Below, piece by piece: positions 33,423 to 48,080 of a stretch of DNA of 64,000 nucleotides. This DNA is from Spirometra erinaceieuropaei (taxonomy: Eukaryota; Platyhelminthes; Cestoda; Diphyllobothriidea; Diphyllobothriidae). The position numbers were made by a program, and so were the translations under genes. The stretch lies in the NCBI GenBank assembly GCA_902702965.1, contig CACRXP010000006.1, positions 1,819,270-1,883,269 on the forward strand. The letters run 5' to 3'. The notes under the pieces are model-generated. The model was not told where the DNA came from. It saw only the letters and a program-made list of their open reading frames with translations, and did no database searches. Every line of letters begins with the position of its first letter. The stretch's first letter is position 1.

Positions 33423-36400
33423 GTAAGCTTTTTGTTTCCATCTATTTTTATTTTGAGTGCCATCACTGTCATTCTAAAAACAAAATTTGCCGTGCGATGT
33501 TATCAGATGTACCATCGGCTGCCTCGCGTTCCAATAATTTGATAAAATCAAGTGCATCGGGTTATGTATTCTTTCTGCAGTCGACGGCGACTGCACAAAT
33601 GTCTATCTCTAATATTGAACAGACCCTCTCCTCTGGTATTTTTTCCCGATTAAATATCAAACTTGCGTGCTACTAGAGTTGGTATCCAGACTGTACGGCC
33701 CTGATTATACCGAATCTAGCTGGCCTTCCTTTTTATGCGGTGTCATTGGAGTTTTTTGGTAGAGGCGAGTCCCAACCATCCATCCGAATCGCAGCCGACG
33801 CTTGGATGCCGACGCTTCTCAGTCTGGCGGTACTGTTGTCGCTGGTTCGCGATTGCTTTTTTGGTAACTAATCTCTGCTTAAGACTGTTTCACTGCTCGT
33901 CATCTACAGACGAGCGGGGCACCCTGTGTAGAACGTTTTTACAACCCCTAATTATTAAAGTACAAGTCGTCATATCACTCCAAAACCAACACTCCTTTAG
34001 AGCAAGGACGGGACGTGTTGAGCAAATCTTTGAGGCACTCCCACTTTCAGATCACCTCATCACCAGCCGAAAACTCCGTTTCATCTAATTGTATGTGGTT
34101 TTCTCCACGGTTCGTCTCCTCAAGCTTACCTCACGCCATCCCGGTATGCATACTCAAATGCTGGCAACCCCACGCGATTTTTCCGCATGTGCACACCATC
34201 GACAGTTTTCACAGCCGTTGACGACTTGAGACCTGATTTAGTGTTTCGGCGTTGATATGACCTTGAGTCGTCGCACTGCTCCACGTCCGGTGACCTTGAC
34301 TACATTGATGACGTCACACCTAATTCCTAACTACTGCTGGTAACTCGTCGCCGGTTTGAGCAAAGTTGCTGAATCCGCTATCTCAACAGCTAACGCCTCA
34401 AATGCTCCAGTCTTCTTCATTTGTGCTGACAAAGAGTACGCTTTGTTTTTTAAACTGTTGTTTCACAATTTTTGACCAGAACCTTTTCCTATCACCATGA
34501 CCAGGATATAACCAAATAAGTGCCGTTTTCTTACACCTCAGACATCCTGCCAAGTATAGAATAGTCGTTGATTCGCCTACGCACGGAGTCAGATATCATA
34601 ACAGCCCGGTCAAGTTTGGCGGAAGATCTTGCAACAACCAAAGTAGGTGAGGAGGGGGTGTAGAACTCCATCGGGAACCCAGTTAGCAAATTACTGTCGC
34701 AAAATACGGCAATGCTACTGCATTGTGTATGAAGTAATTGGGGACGCTGGCAGCAGACGCGAACATGCGAGGGACACTTCGTAAGACGGGCGGGAAAAGT
34801 AAAAAGCCACTAAGAATGAGCGAACGAGAGAGAGAGAGAGGAAACCGGCACCCACAAATCGCAAGCTTGACGGCCGAGTGGCATGGCGGGGACGTTAACG
34901 TCGAATGTAATGGACAAGTTTACAAACCTTATCCTGGCGAAGAAAGTTTGACTTTACGCTCAGATGCGGAAGCGCGGAATGCGCCTCCGGAAGGAAGTTT
35001 ACCCCCAACTTTGGCGGTCAGGAAAAAACTTGCCCAGATGATTAGAGATCTTCCTTGGGAAAGTCTCTCGACGGTTCGTGGGATGTCCTCGCTGACTCGG
35101 AAGACGTGATACGATACGGTCCTTCTGGGCCTTTCAAGCATCCAAAGACTGTAAGCCTAGGATATTTTGCGTGCCAGATAAAACTGACGGGAAATCATCC
35201 GAGAATTAAACATAAATCATCGGACATTGAAAGGCCTAACAAGCGACATCCTAGAGGCCGGCCATATCAACGATGATTTTGACTACCATATATATGAGTA
35301 GGATTTAAGTACACCGCCAAGACTCATTAAATTGATGTCGGATGCAATTGCACATTTGAGTCTCCTTTGCCGGTCATTAAATGAGTCTGGCGCTAATCGG
35401 TCAACTTTTTAAGGACTTTTCTCCAACGAATTTTGCTCCCTCCCATTTCAGCACACGTCTCAGCCAATGCCCTAGTTTGCGGTTTTCATAAATCACTCCT
35501 CGTAGGACCCTACAACAACCTCACCTGTTCACAACTTGCCCTCTTGTGACAATTATCAAACAAAATTGTTTTCTCTTCCTCACATACGTTTGTCTGCTTT
35601 ATTCGTCTTTTGACCTGTCTCGCTAACGCCAAAGTGAGTCACATCTTCTTGACTTATGCAACAGGGCAAGTCATAGTCTGCGACAATTTCTCTTGTCTGC
35701 ACACATTTGTGTGCAGGGGGTCAGAACTGCTGGCAGCCAGTAAAAACACACTCAACGTTGACCTGCCCCTTAATTGATGCGCCTTGCACTTTGACCCTCT
35801 TAAACCGGCTTCAGAGTTGCAGTTGAGGTGTTGGCTGTAACCTATTGTGATTTCGTTGGGAAAACTGATCGTGTACTTGAATTTTCGCCTTAGATTTTGA
35901 GTTTCTGATTGTGTTTAGTTTGTTGCCTGCCAAACATGTCATCTGCCGGGCTAGGAGACTAGCTTCTTACTTTTTAGGCTGCACTCAGCGTTCGATGTGA
36001 AGGTAACACGTGAAAGTACTAAATGTCACATGGTAGGTGGTGCGGTCCCCCCGACGGGTGGCACTGTTGCGGCGGACTTAAACACAAGTGTCATACGCAA
36101 GTGACTGGCGGTTTATGCCACCACTTCGCGTCAGTGTGGCGACCAGCACGTGCTCGGCACTCGCAAACGGGACTCCCTACGCCAAATCAGCCACACGCAT
36201 CTTCCATAGTTTTGGGTGAGGAGGGTGAGGTAGATGCTACGCAAGTCCCCCTCGTTATAACTGTGCGCGAGTCACCACGCTGCCTCCCCGGGCAGCATGG
36301 AAACTTTTGTTGAGTTTAGCGAACCAGCCATCGACGTTAATTACTCTCTCACCACCAATCCCTACAGTGAGTTTGTCTAATCCGCCTGCATAACCGCTGC

Positions 36401-39400
36401 TCGGCTTTGAGCAGTCGACCGTTCCTTACTGTAGCCCGCCACTTTCCCCCACTCCGCTCTCTCTCCAGGTAATGGTGACCATCGACTTTACGGGAGTGGA
36501 CTGGTACGTGGTATTGGCTGTTTCACTTGCCAAGATGATCATGTTCGTCACCACACTGGCCATCACACTGATCGTCAGCCGGGGCCAGAGTGTGGGACTT
36601 GCCGGCCTCCTCGCTATGTTCACCTCCCAGTCGAATGATGTGGCACTCGCCTATCCTGTCCGTAAGTTCAAATGGTCTACACCACTGTTTTAAAAACCTT
36701 AAAATCTTCACACACACACACGCACACAGAGCTAGAGTATGCTTGGACCCCCGACGGGAATCGTACTTTCACTACTGCCAGTGGGTGTGGGCTTACATAA
36801 CTCAAGTGCCGCTGCGTGGCAGCCAATGTAGATGAGCTGTCGTAGTTGCTAGGGATAATTTGGCACAGTGTCATTACCGACAAAGACAAGGGAGACAGGA
36901 ATGGCCATTTCTGACTTATTAGCCGTCGTCAGCCAGTCATACCCAACCCCTAAGCGTGGAACACCCGAGACTCGAACTCGCGACCTGTTTGTTAGAAGTC
37001 CACGCCTCTAACCACTGGGCCACGAGTCCATTGCCCCGTCGGTTTTCGATCGGGAATATACAATGGTAGGGGGCGCTCACCGATCGTTCTTATCGCAAGC
37101 ACAGCAACCCGTTACAACTTTTTATGCAATCATTAAATATTCTACATGGCAGCTAGTCGACATCTTGATGTTTGTGTTTTTTAAGACAATGTCAGGAGAA
37201 TTCGGTGGAATTTTTTTGCAGTGACTGTCACTGACTAAGAAATAGGAACATAATTGTCATATGCGATCAAAAGCATACCATTTTTGTGTACAGTACGTGA
37301 CTCATCTCGTGAAACCTGATAACAGAAACTGATATGAGAATTTTCAGCACCTATACCATACGCCGCTGTGCAGCTGCTGGTTGGGCTCGAGAGAGAGAGA
37401 GAGAGCCCGTAAGGCACAACGGAACGAGTGAGTTCCGTAAGAACGATCGGTGAGCGCCCCCTTCTACCATAATTTGGCACGTTCTTCGTTCTCAGCCTCA
37501 TGAGCACAGCGTCGCTGCCTTCGATCCAGTGCCGCTGTCGACCTAGAAGATGAGACCAACTCCAAAGCTGACTTGACATAGTTCGCCAAGACATGCCTCT
37601 ACCTTCCGTATTTTGCCTCTGTCACTGGAGGAGAGATTGGGTAGCGATCTCCGAAACTGCTGCCGCATATCGTCACGACGTCAGCAAGGTCGACCAGATC
37701 AGGCATGATCGGAGCTGTAGTAGGTGCAAGTGTTCCGGGGAGTAGTAGCCGAAGGATGCCAAGAAAGCAGAAATGCCTCATGCACAGGCCCGGCTGGGCA
37801 GTGATTTTCGGTATAAGAGCGGGGTAAAGGCTTGCTCGCCGGCGTGCTCTCACCCTCCCATGTGTCATGCCCCAATGTGGATGCTACTGTCGGACCCAAA
37901 AAAGACCCAACCGTCCCGTTATCGGACGGACCTCCAAGTGTAATCTGGAAGCAATGGGGAGCCAGCAGGTCCTCTGACTGATCAGTCGCTGTGCCCGACC
38001 TGGCTTGATTCAGTGCTTCCACTAGCGCACTATTGGAGAGGACAACGAGGAAGGAGAACCAATCTTTGGCGACCGGCTTTAACCTATCAGGTTGTGACTT
38101 CGAGAGTTGTCGATTGGTGGGATAACTGGCTTATCAGAACTGAATGTCAACTCGAAATGGCTCCTTTACGTGACTTTACCGGAAATCTCAATATGTCATA
38201 TCCCAGTGGACAAATGCGGGCCTCTGTCGAGGCGGTTGCGCTCAAACCCATCTCCAGCCGGTGGTGATGAGGTGAGAGAATGAGATCAACCAGCAAAAGT
38301 TTCTCTTACTGTAATTGCATTCACGAACAAGTCACTACCTCCGTCCTCCCCCCGGGCGGGGGGGGGGTCACAGCGGCTCAAGTTGTGTCCCACCCGTTTT
38401 CGGGTATTTTCAGCTGAAGGTTCACCTTCAAAGCTCAGGGAAACTTGACTGATCCATGAGTTTACTTAGTGGACATTTAGATGGCATTTACTGGCTGACC
38501 TTTGCAGGTTAGTTCGCGTGCGTATGGGGCGTGACTGTGGGCCAAACACCGAGCCCTGACTTGTGAGAGGTGTCCCACAGTTGCAGCGTAGGGGGGCCAG
38601 CAGCACATCTCTACACCACTGCCTCCGCGGTTCACTGTTCTTTTGTTGGCTCAGAGTGGGTCCCGGGGGCCCGTCTCCGAGTCTAACAGATTTCTGTCTT
38701 TCATTCAGGCCTGCGTAAACTACCTTCTCCATCTTTTCCGTTCTTATTCCCTGCCTTCAGTTCGCCTGCTCTATCCGGACCTGGCCAGCTACATTTACCT
38801 CTTTGCTCCGGCCCAGTTGGTCATCCTGAATCCCTTTGCGTACTTCGCTCTCGAATGGCATTCGGTACGCGAGAAGGCCGCCATCGAGGCTGCCATTAAC
38901 GGAGTGACCGACCTCCAGGGTGCGGGCAAATCGGATGCACGCCCTCCTCAACGTCCATCCATCCTCACTTGTCGAGAATTCCTGAAGGTTCGTGGTCCCC
39001 TCCTGATCCTGCGCTTCCCTCCCTCTCTTCTTTTCATATCCTCCCTCCTGGCTCTCTTCCTTCACTTTGTTTGTTATTCAGTTTATCGCCACCTCCTTCT
39101 CTTGCCTTCCCGCTCATCCCCATCCGTTAGTTCTTATCCTGCCTCGGCTCCCTCTCCTACTTTCCCTCAGCGCTGAGACGGACCGGAACCGTCGAGTTCT
39201 CTCTCCCTCCTCTCTCTCTCTCTCTCTCTCTCTCTACAAGAGAACCGCCGCACCTCCTGCTAATCATGCTAACCTGCTAGCCCTCAGCCAGTGAAGGTTG
39301 TCAAGGTCCAAGGCATTGTTTGCGAGGAAAGGAGGAGTGTTTGCACAGTCGCGAACACCTGCACTCCGCCCACACCCATCACAAGCTTTGACTTGGTTTT

Positions 39401-42400
39401 TCACGCGTACTGAATGGTGCCGACGGCTTCATCCTAGACTGGAGGATGATAATCTGCCGGCGCATTGGCCAAGCCCGCATCACAACCTTTCCCCTGACTT
39501 TTTACCCTAGAGATCGAGGGTCTACGCAGTGTCTGTAATGTCCTCCCACCGTCAGACTTCTCTGTACAGGCACTGCGCCAGGACTGCCTTGTTCTGCGCA
39601 CCAGCCAGTGGGAAGTGTCTATAATCACTCTGGAGTAACGTTCACCAGTTTATCCGCATGCTGGGACGGACAAACGGGCGTTTCTAGATTGCCCTGAAGT
39701 TTTTTGGTCTTAGAGCCTTCGTATACGGCGACACGGCAACCAGCAAACTGCTACTCCTTAGGCTTTGCTGATGAAGACTAGGAGTCTTAAATGGCTATTT
39801 CTGGCCTATCTGCCGTCGTCAGTCAAACTGGACCGAACTGACCTGAGATGTAAATACGGGTCGGTTTATTCCAGGCGAGATTGATCGTGGAGCAGTTGTG
39901 TGGTTGCCAAGCAACGAAGTGGATTAGGCAACCGAAAGACCCAGCCCTCCCTTTGGACAGCACGCGGGCTTCGTAGATAACTCTACTAACGCATTAAAGA
40001 CTCCCCCCCGCCCCCGGTTGGCTTAAAATTCACTCACGAAGGTTCGACCGTCGTGGTCGACGATGTCCACGGCGTGCACCACACCAGGCTGAGAGTATGC
40101 ATGGTGACCTGATCAGGATTCCTTTTATGGTGATAGTAGACTTGCACTGCATCTACCACACGCTCTCCTCCCCATAGCCCACCTGGGTCCGATGTCATGA
40201 CGGGGGCGAGAAGACCGGGGGTGGGAGAGGGCGCAGGTGACTTGTGCGGCGAAAACCCGTACCTTGGCGTACCGTCATGCCTTCCAGTCCACAACTTGTA
40301 ATGACCAGAATTTTACACAACAGGAAGAATAAAGGGTGAAGCGGCACTGATCGCAACTGGAATGGCGGGTACCTGCACCTGGGCGTGATGCCACACTCTC
40401 GATGTTGACATTTATTGTGGATGTGCATTTCCAATAACCCCTTCCTGGCCCCGATCTGGCTCCTGTGTTGGTCCAGCGCATCTACCGCGTGACCCGTTTT
40501 AGGGACACAGTTATCAATCTTCGTGCTGGCACCCCCCCTCTTGTTGGCTTTCTTCCTATCGTCTTCCACCTTAACCGAATTCCTGATCTATGTTTGACCT
40601 TCTCAGAGAGCTGTATCGTCATTGGAGGAACAGCTTGAGCCTCGAGGCTTGAAAGCCGGTCTTGCCGGGTAGTTGTGGTGAGAATGAACTCCCCTACTTT
40701 ATCTGCTTAAGTAGTTTCTGTCAAGTTCCGACTTCAGGGCAGATGTGCGACTATTCTGCCGAAGTGTTTAACCTGAATTTTCCACTGAATGTACGCATGA
40801 TCCCCCCTTAATTTCTGACGGACTTATAATTGACCACTTTCTCCCCTCCCTGCTGAACCCCAATTTAGGTGATTCGCTTTGTCGTCTCCAATCCTCTCTT
40901 CTTCATGACCCTCATCGGCGTGATTTTCAATCTCATTTTCCACCATCGGTTGCCGATCTACGTGGAAGGCTTCTTTAAAACCCTTGGTAAGTCCTTCTCT
41001 TCTCTCTCGTAGGTTGTCTTCAGTTCGTTCGTTAAATGCTCTTTCAGGACGTGGTTTACGAGCTTCCTCGACATTAGTCCGTCCAATCGGTCCCGACATT
41101 GCTCAACCACTACTTTACAGGTTTGTGGAAACGGTGACTCCCTTGTGTAACCTCCGAAGCGACAACTGGAATTAGACTTGGGGCCGACCCTGACACGCGG
41201 GTTCGGTATCCGCCAACTCCTACCCCTCCGCCGCCGCCGCCGGCCTTTCAAGCTCTGCGCTCGGACCTCCACTGTGAGGGCCAAGGCGGATGTGGGGGTG
41301 GGGTAGGGTTGAACACACTCAAGAACCATCGCACAGACTCCGTGGGGGGGGGGGCATTAGCTTCTGTACAGACAATGGCTAACAGGGTTTCCGCAAGGCG
41401 GGACCTTCGCCGACTTAATCGCCTGCAACTCAGTGACATCGGCCCCGAATCCTAACCAAGTCCTCCATGCGAAAGAACAGATGCTCTGAATGCCGTCATA
41501 CTGCTTGAACCCGGCCTCAAACGATCGACTATTCACGCACTTTCTGCGTCAAAGTGCAGCCAGAGAGCCCGGTTTCATTTCAATCGACAGGGTCGTCGGT
41601 GTAGGAGGCAAGTGTGTGTGTGTGCNNNNNNNNNNNNNNNNNNNNNNNNNNNNNNNNNNNNNNNNNNNNNNNNNNNNNNNNNNNNNNNNNNNNNNNNNNN
41701 NTGGGTGCGCTAGACTAAAGCGGCAGCCAAACCGACTCATAGGTTGAGTTTATCGGGCTGCGACGAGTCTGTGCGTGACTTTAACGACTGCGTGCGTGAC
41801 ACACCCTTGATGGGGGCTTGCTCACACACGCACACGACACGACAGTTCGACCTTCGTGACTGACAATGTCCATCCTTTGCTCCACAGCAAGTGAGGGGCA
41901 GGACTCGGTGTCATGACCAAGTCGACAAGACCGGAGGTGGAACAGGGCGCAGGTTGCTGACACGGCGTGAACCCGCGCCTAGGCGTGCCGCCACACCTCC
42001 TGGTTCACAACAAACACTTTACCAGGCTTTTAAACAACAATAAATATGGGGGAATCCGATTTACCCTCCTCCCCTCCCCCTCCTCAGCGCACCTACTGCG
42101 TCTAATCTCGTCTTCTGTCGCCTGTCAGACCACGGTACATGGGAGCAGTAAGAAGGAGCGACGCTGATACCAATGAAGAATCTGTCCTCGCGGCAAATCA
42201 GCGCATTCGTCAGTAGAATTGATGCGACCGTTGTCTAGAAGGTTGCCAGCCGACGGGATAACTCTCCCCACTCAGGACTGAGGGTCGGGCCACAGTGACT
42301 CCTTTTTAAATATGACACTGGCTTGCGTGTGATCAGACACACACCCCTGGTACCTGTGGGCCAGGTGGTGAATGACTGTTTATTTTTGTCAGGTGCAGGC

Positions 42401-43089
42401 TCGACCGTGCCATCCGCGTCTGAAGGCGCGCCTATGTGCGACTCCGGCCGCGTCAGCTCATTTTGCTGTTGGTTAAATTGCGGTCATTTGCTGTGTGGAC
42501 CAGGGGGTGCGGAGTTGAGCGTCAAGATGCGGGCTCGACCGTGCCACCAACCGGCGCCCTACCCCGCCTCCGGTCTTCTTGACTCTGTCTTGACACCAGG
42601 TCCAGGTGGGAAGAGAGACCGCGGTAGATGCGGCGCAAGTCGACTAACAGTATAAATTAATTCACGCGCAAGTCACCGTCCCTGCTCCACCATGCTTTGG
42701 GGCACACAGTGGACATCCTCGGCAACGACGGTCGAACTGTAGTGTGGCGGTCAATTCTGGCCTGTACGTCCGATGTTGGGCGATCTACCCGAACATCCAC
42801 CACCCTATTGGCTGCTTTTTACCCAACTCTCGAGGAGATGGTTGTTGGGGCATGTTTATTCTCCATGCAGGCGAAAATGCGGGATTCAGACAGCATCTAA
42901 GGAAATGGACACTGGGCAACGTTAGTTGGAATTGCATTCATCTAACGTTCTGGACCAGCATTTAACTCTACCGCAGACGGCAGGGAATAAGAGTATTGGA
43001 CGCATAAGCAATGTGGTGTTTCGTAGAGTACGGTTGCTAGGCCATTTTCTACCACCACCACCACCACCACCACCACCACCACCACCACC

Positions 43090-43123
<34 letters not shown>

Positions 43124-46100
43124 AAATTACCAGTTCCCGCATTCATCGCAGATAGTCGTGCTTGGTACGATGATTTCCTGATTGCCCGGACCCGAGTCGT
43201 TAATTGGCGTGTCACTGACCCGGCAATTTGGCAGCAGTTAATCCCGTTCGATGATGACGATAACATCCAAGGAGCATATAAATGTCTTCTTCCCAAACCT
43301 GCAATTTATGATGTAGGAGAAAGGAAGTGGCTGTCTGGCCTTCCACGATGGTCCCCCCCCCCCCCGGTCGCCAAGATTATGGTGACCTAAAAACTAGTGT
43401 GTTCAGATGCGCAACAAACACGACGTGAGTAGTGAGCCAGAACAGCAACCACACAAGCAACTGCGAACACAGTTGCGCAAGGACGCCCTGTTGGCGTGTT
43501 GAAGCGCAGGACTGCAGGACAGCATTACGGAATTACAATAAGGGGGGTTCTCAGAGAAAACGGCTACCCGTGCAATTTCTTCCATCTGATGACGGACCGC
43601 ACGTCACCGGATCCACGTTTTGACCAGCTCTTCCGTACTTCAAGGACATTTTGGGGACCACCAGCCGCCTTGTGTCACTTGTACAACCAGCAGGCACCAA
43701 ATGATGAGGTCAGAGGACCCACTGCTGCAACAGTAACATCTGGAATCGTTTGTCGAGTCTGGTACGATTGTAGTCAAGGCAACTTCCTTGCCGAAACTGG
43801 GTGTTCACCCTGGACCCGGGTACTCGAACACGCAACAGCAATGGGGAGGAAGGGGTCCAGCTCTAAATTCGTGGTTCATTTGACGGAACACGACCGCTCT
43901 TTAAAGTCCGACGGGACAGGAATCCCTAACCCCATAAAGCGCGAATTGTTGCTGTCACGATTGTTCGACATGGCCTACTATCGTTTCACCACTGCGCGAG
44001 TTCTCGTCCATAAACATTTCTTCCAACCGTTTCACATTCCATCTGGTATTTGACAAAATTACATTCTGTCGCTCGTTCTGTTCAACCACGCCATTGACTG
44101 GATTCTCGGAAGGGCCCTACGGGTTTTGAATGTTTGTAGTTCGCACCTGGACGCCGGCTGACTGGTCTAGACTACGCTGACAATATCGCCTTGCTAGCCT
44201 CAAGCTGTGGAAATCTGCAGTCTGTGGTGTCACGGATGAACGAATTCACTACTTCGGTCGGTTTATCCATAAACACTGGGGGGACCAAATTTTTTTCGAG
44301 CTGCATCCCTGACCAGGAGAAGGCACCCCTCGGAGTTAGTGGCTGTTAACTTGAAGAAGTAAACAGTTCCAAACACCTCGGGGCGAGGCTGCTGCCCAAT
44401 GGCCAGAGTAAGGACGACATTGTCTCCCGAATCGATGTTGTTCGCGGGCTTTTCTCAATCTTTAGAAGGTGCCCATAGACCCGACGCGACATCTTTATTG
44501 CCACAGAGAGCCGCTTGTACCTTGCATCCATCCGGCCAGTCCTTCTCTACTGCTGTGAATGCTGGGCTTTGCACCTTGAAGATGAACGAAAACTGCTGGT
44601 ATCTGACCACCGTTGCCTGAGGACCATCGCTCCATTAAGGTACACTGACTTCGCCTCAACTGAGACAGTCCGCACTCACTCCGACAATATCACGAGAATA
44701 TCATAGATCATCCAAGAAAGTCGACTTCGGGGATTTGGATACGTTTTCCGTCGTCCGCCTCACTAGGTCACTTATACTGCCTGGAATACGGCACCCTTGC
44801 CCATCTGGAGGCTTCGAAGAGGAGGTCGACTCAAGATCTGTCCCGACACTGTTCGTCAAGAAATGGGAGTGGTTCTTAAACCTTCCGTATTCGGAGGATG
44901 GGTCGGACTGTCCAGATCCGCTGCCGCAAATCGTCACACATGGAGAGGTGCAATACGTGACATCATCGAGACCGGCTAGATCAAGCATAATAACAGCTGC
45001 ATCAGCTGCAATCAATAAATAAGTACGTTATGCCGTTCATTTAAGAACCTTCACAGGCAACTGAGCGTCGGTGCGGGACTAGGAACTGCACACCATCCCA
45101 TGACCCCCAAAGAACCGAGTTAATTCCAAGGAGCAGTCGGGTGTAGTGTATCATATCTCGTGCCCGAACTGTCCTTGTAATTACATAGGTCACACTAAAC
45201 ACATGATCACAGCCAAGTATAAATGAGTAAGTACAGGTACATGGTTCTCCGGTTCTCAGTGCATCAACGGGCGCAGTTACTTCCAGCCTCCAAACTCGAT
45301 GCTCGAACTTTGTCTAGGCAGGGTAATTGGTCACGCGGGAGTGTGCGGGCGAACTTCACTTCCAGTGCCAGTATGGCCGAACCTAATTGCCGAGTCATTA
45401 TCGCACCTGCAATCAACACCAGTGATTAAGTTACAGCAATTAACGACTTGGGCGGGCAAGCCATCATCGTATCAATTACAGTCATCGGGGGATGCGGGAG
45501 CTGTCCATGATGCTAGGTAGGTGGTGGCATGACTACTTGCATGCCCGTCAGCCATACATGTAGCCGTCTCTGGTGTTGGGTTGTAGCGAGAATCCGAAAC
45601 GCCAGACGAAGAGAATTCTTGTTGCAGTGGCTGTATCTCCTTCTCACTTCTGCATCGTGTCTGTGGCTGTTGACAAGTTTCTCCGACATAGCTGCCTTCA
45701 CAGCAGCTGCATTAAAGTCGATAGGCGAATGCTGCCTTCGATCCAGACATTCAGATAGAAGGAGAAAACGTTGACAGCGCCGGTTTATCCGAACAAGCGA
45801 CTACTAATCCTCAAATTAAGACCCCTGCTCTAGTCACCGACTGAAGTCCGTAGATCACCGGTGTTAGTATTTGATGTGATAGTGTTTGGGCATACCAACT
45901 CCTAGTCATAAGTCGCCTGAATGCCTCACCGCTGTTAGTAATTAGTGCGATACTTTCTCGGCCATTTGACAACTTAGTGCAGTCAGGTGGGCTTATGTTC
46001 ACGCATGCGTTCCCTGCACGGGCAATTGTTCTACAATCAATAAGTTTCCTGCTGACACAGACAAAAGCATCAAAATGACCATTTTTGACATATTTACCGT

Positions 46101-47963
46101 CTTGTGTCAGTGACAGTCCAAGCCCAGTTGCCGACCCGCGTGATGAGTGAACCGAGGGGCAATTGGATCGCTGAGCATTTAAGAGAAACTCTATTCAAAC
46201 GCGAGCTATTGAGACTAACTATTTGCCGGCTGTGGTCGGAACATCGACCGCGTTCAGGACTGACCACAGGCTAGTCTGCCTACGGTTTCCTCCCCTTGAT
46301 AGCCGGTCGATGCATGCTGTTGAAGATTGCAGCGCGTCTGCCGGGCAGAGCATGTCCTCGTTCGCGCCCAACACATCTCGTCTGAGGCGCTGGGCTGTTG
46401 ACAAAGTACGTCAGCCTAACAGGACCGAGGCTGGTCACAGAAATCCTGCCCCAATTTTGCGCTCGCAGTCGAAGGAGATGCCGGTAGCAAACGGTCATTA
46501 TTAAAGTCCGGGCAGCTGAGGGAGATTTAGATGGCGGCTTTAATGTTGACAACTCTGCCAAGGTTGAGCGGTGTCTTGATACGATCCATGCAGTGCATTG
46601 TGCTCCCTCTCCCCGGAGGAAGTAGTCGATGCAATGCTGGGCAAGATCTTATTTCGTAGTCGTACCTGTTAGGGGTTCGGCTGGTGCTTTTCTACTGAAG
46701 GTACGGCAACGAAATAAGATCCGACCCAATGCGGGGACGGAAAAACAACAATACACCCGAAGAAGGCAGCCTCCCCGTTAAGGTCGACAAGTCTTCGCTC
46801 GAAACTCCGGCGCCCGTCCCCCATAAGGGGATCGTGGGGTGGGGAGTGGGGCGTGTGGAGGTGAGCTCGCTCCTGTTGATTGGGACCCCGTCATTCCTAT
46901 GCCTGTGTTCAAGAGGGAACACCGGTGCGTGAACGGGTAGAATTGCTGCAGAGCTCTTCACCCCTGTCTGTCTAAGGCACTTATAAGGTCTGCATGATCC
47001 TAGGTCGAGAGCTAACCAATCTGGCTTTTGAGCTTGGCGTAGATGCACCGATCAGGTACACGTGCTGGGACGCATTCTTGATGTCCGCCGTCCAATCAAC
47101 AATCGGCGACCGTCTGCTTTGTTGACGCAGCCGCAGCCGTTGACTCGTGAGTTCCTATGGCTGGATGGTATGCCTGCAAAAATCAGCGCCATGGTCAAGA
47201 CCTACCCTCGCTCCACCTCTGGGCAAGCTCTGGTCCATAACAATATCTCCCAACATGACGTTCGGCAAGGTAGTATCCTCTCGCCAATTCTGCCCAACTA
47301 CGCCATTGACTGGATTCTTAGAAGGGCCCTACGCGGCCATAACGGTGTTGAATTTACACCCGGACGTCGGCTCGCTGATCTCAACTACGTTGACACTCTG
47401 TTGCCTTGTTAGCTTCAAGCTTTGATGGTCTACAGCTAGAGGTTATGTCGGTCAAGGCTGCGGCCAGGACTTGCTATCACTCCGCTTCTGGACGAGTTCT
47501 GGTCTATAAAAAACTTCTCCAGCTGTTCGAAATTCCGCCCGGCGTGCCATTGGCTGGATCTATGCTGACCGATCGCGACTGACAAGACAGCGAGCTCGTG
47601 GCTCGGTGGTTAGGGCGCTGGACTTCTAACCAATAGGTCGCGAGTTTGAGCTCTGGGCGGGGGCTACATACCTCGGGGTTGTGTAGGGCTGGCCGATGAC
47701 GGCTAACAAGTCAGAAGTGGCCATTCCAGTCTCCCTTGTCTTTGTCGGTAATTTTGCTTTGCTCGAATGTACTACTAGCTGCTGTCGGGGCTCGAGACTG
47801 AATCCCAAGCGGGACAAAGGTGTCCACTATATTGACTGGATTACTTGAAGGGTCCTGAGCGACTCTGATAATGTCGAATTTGTGCTCAGTCGCCTGCTGT
47901 CTGACCTCGACCACGCTGACGATATTGCCCTGCTGGAGACAGACTATGATAGCCTACAGTATT

Positions 47964-48018
<55 letters not shown>

Positions 48019-48028
48019 GCTACTACTG

Positions 48029-48080
<52 letters not shown>

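Noticed and set aside
34738..35109. 123-codon frame in GPR155 intron 1
   Set aside because: No domain, no splice context, low-complexity ER run; nothing separates it from chance.
42926..43390. Open frame of 154 codons with a proline run and WYDDFLIARTRVVNW
   Set aside because: The YDD resemblance to an RT motif is not backed by any neighbouring RT block, and the frame depends on the CCA run.
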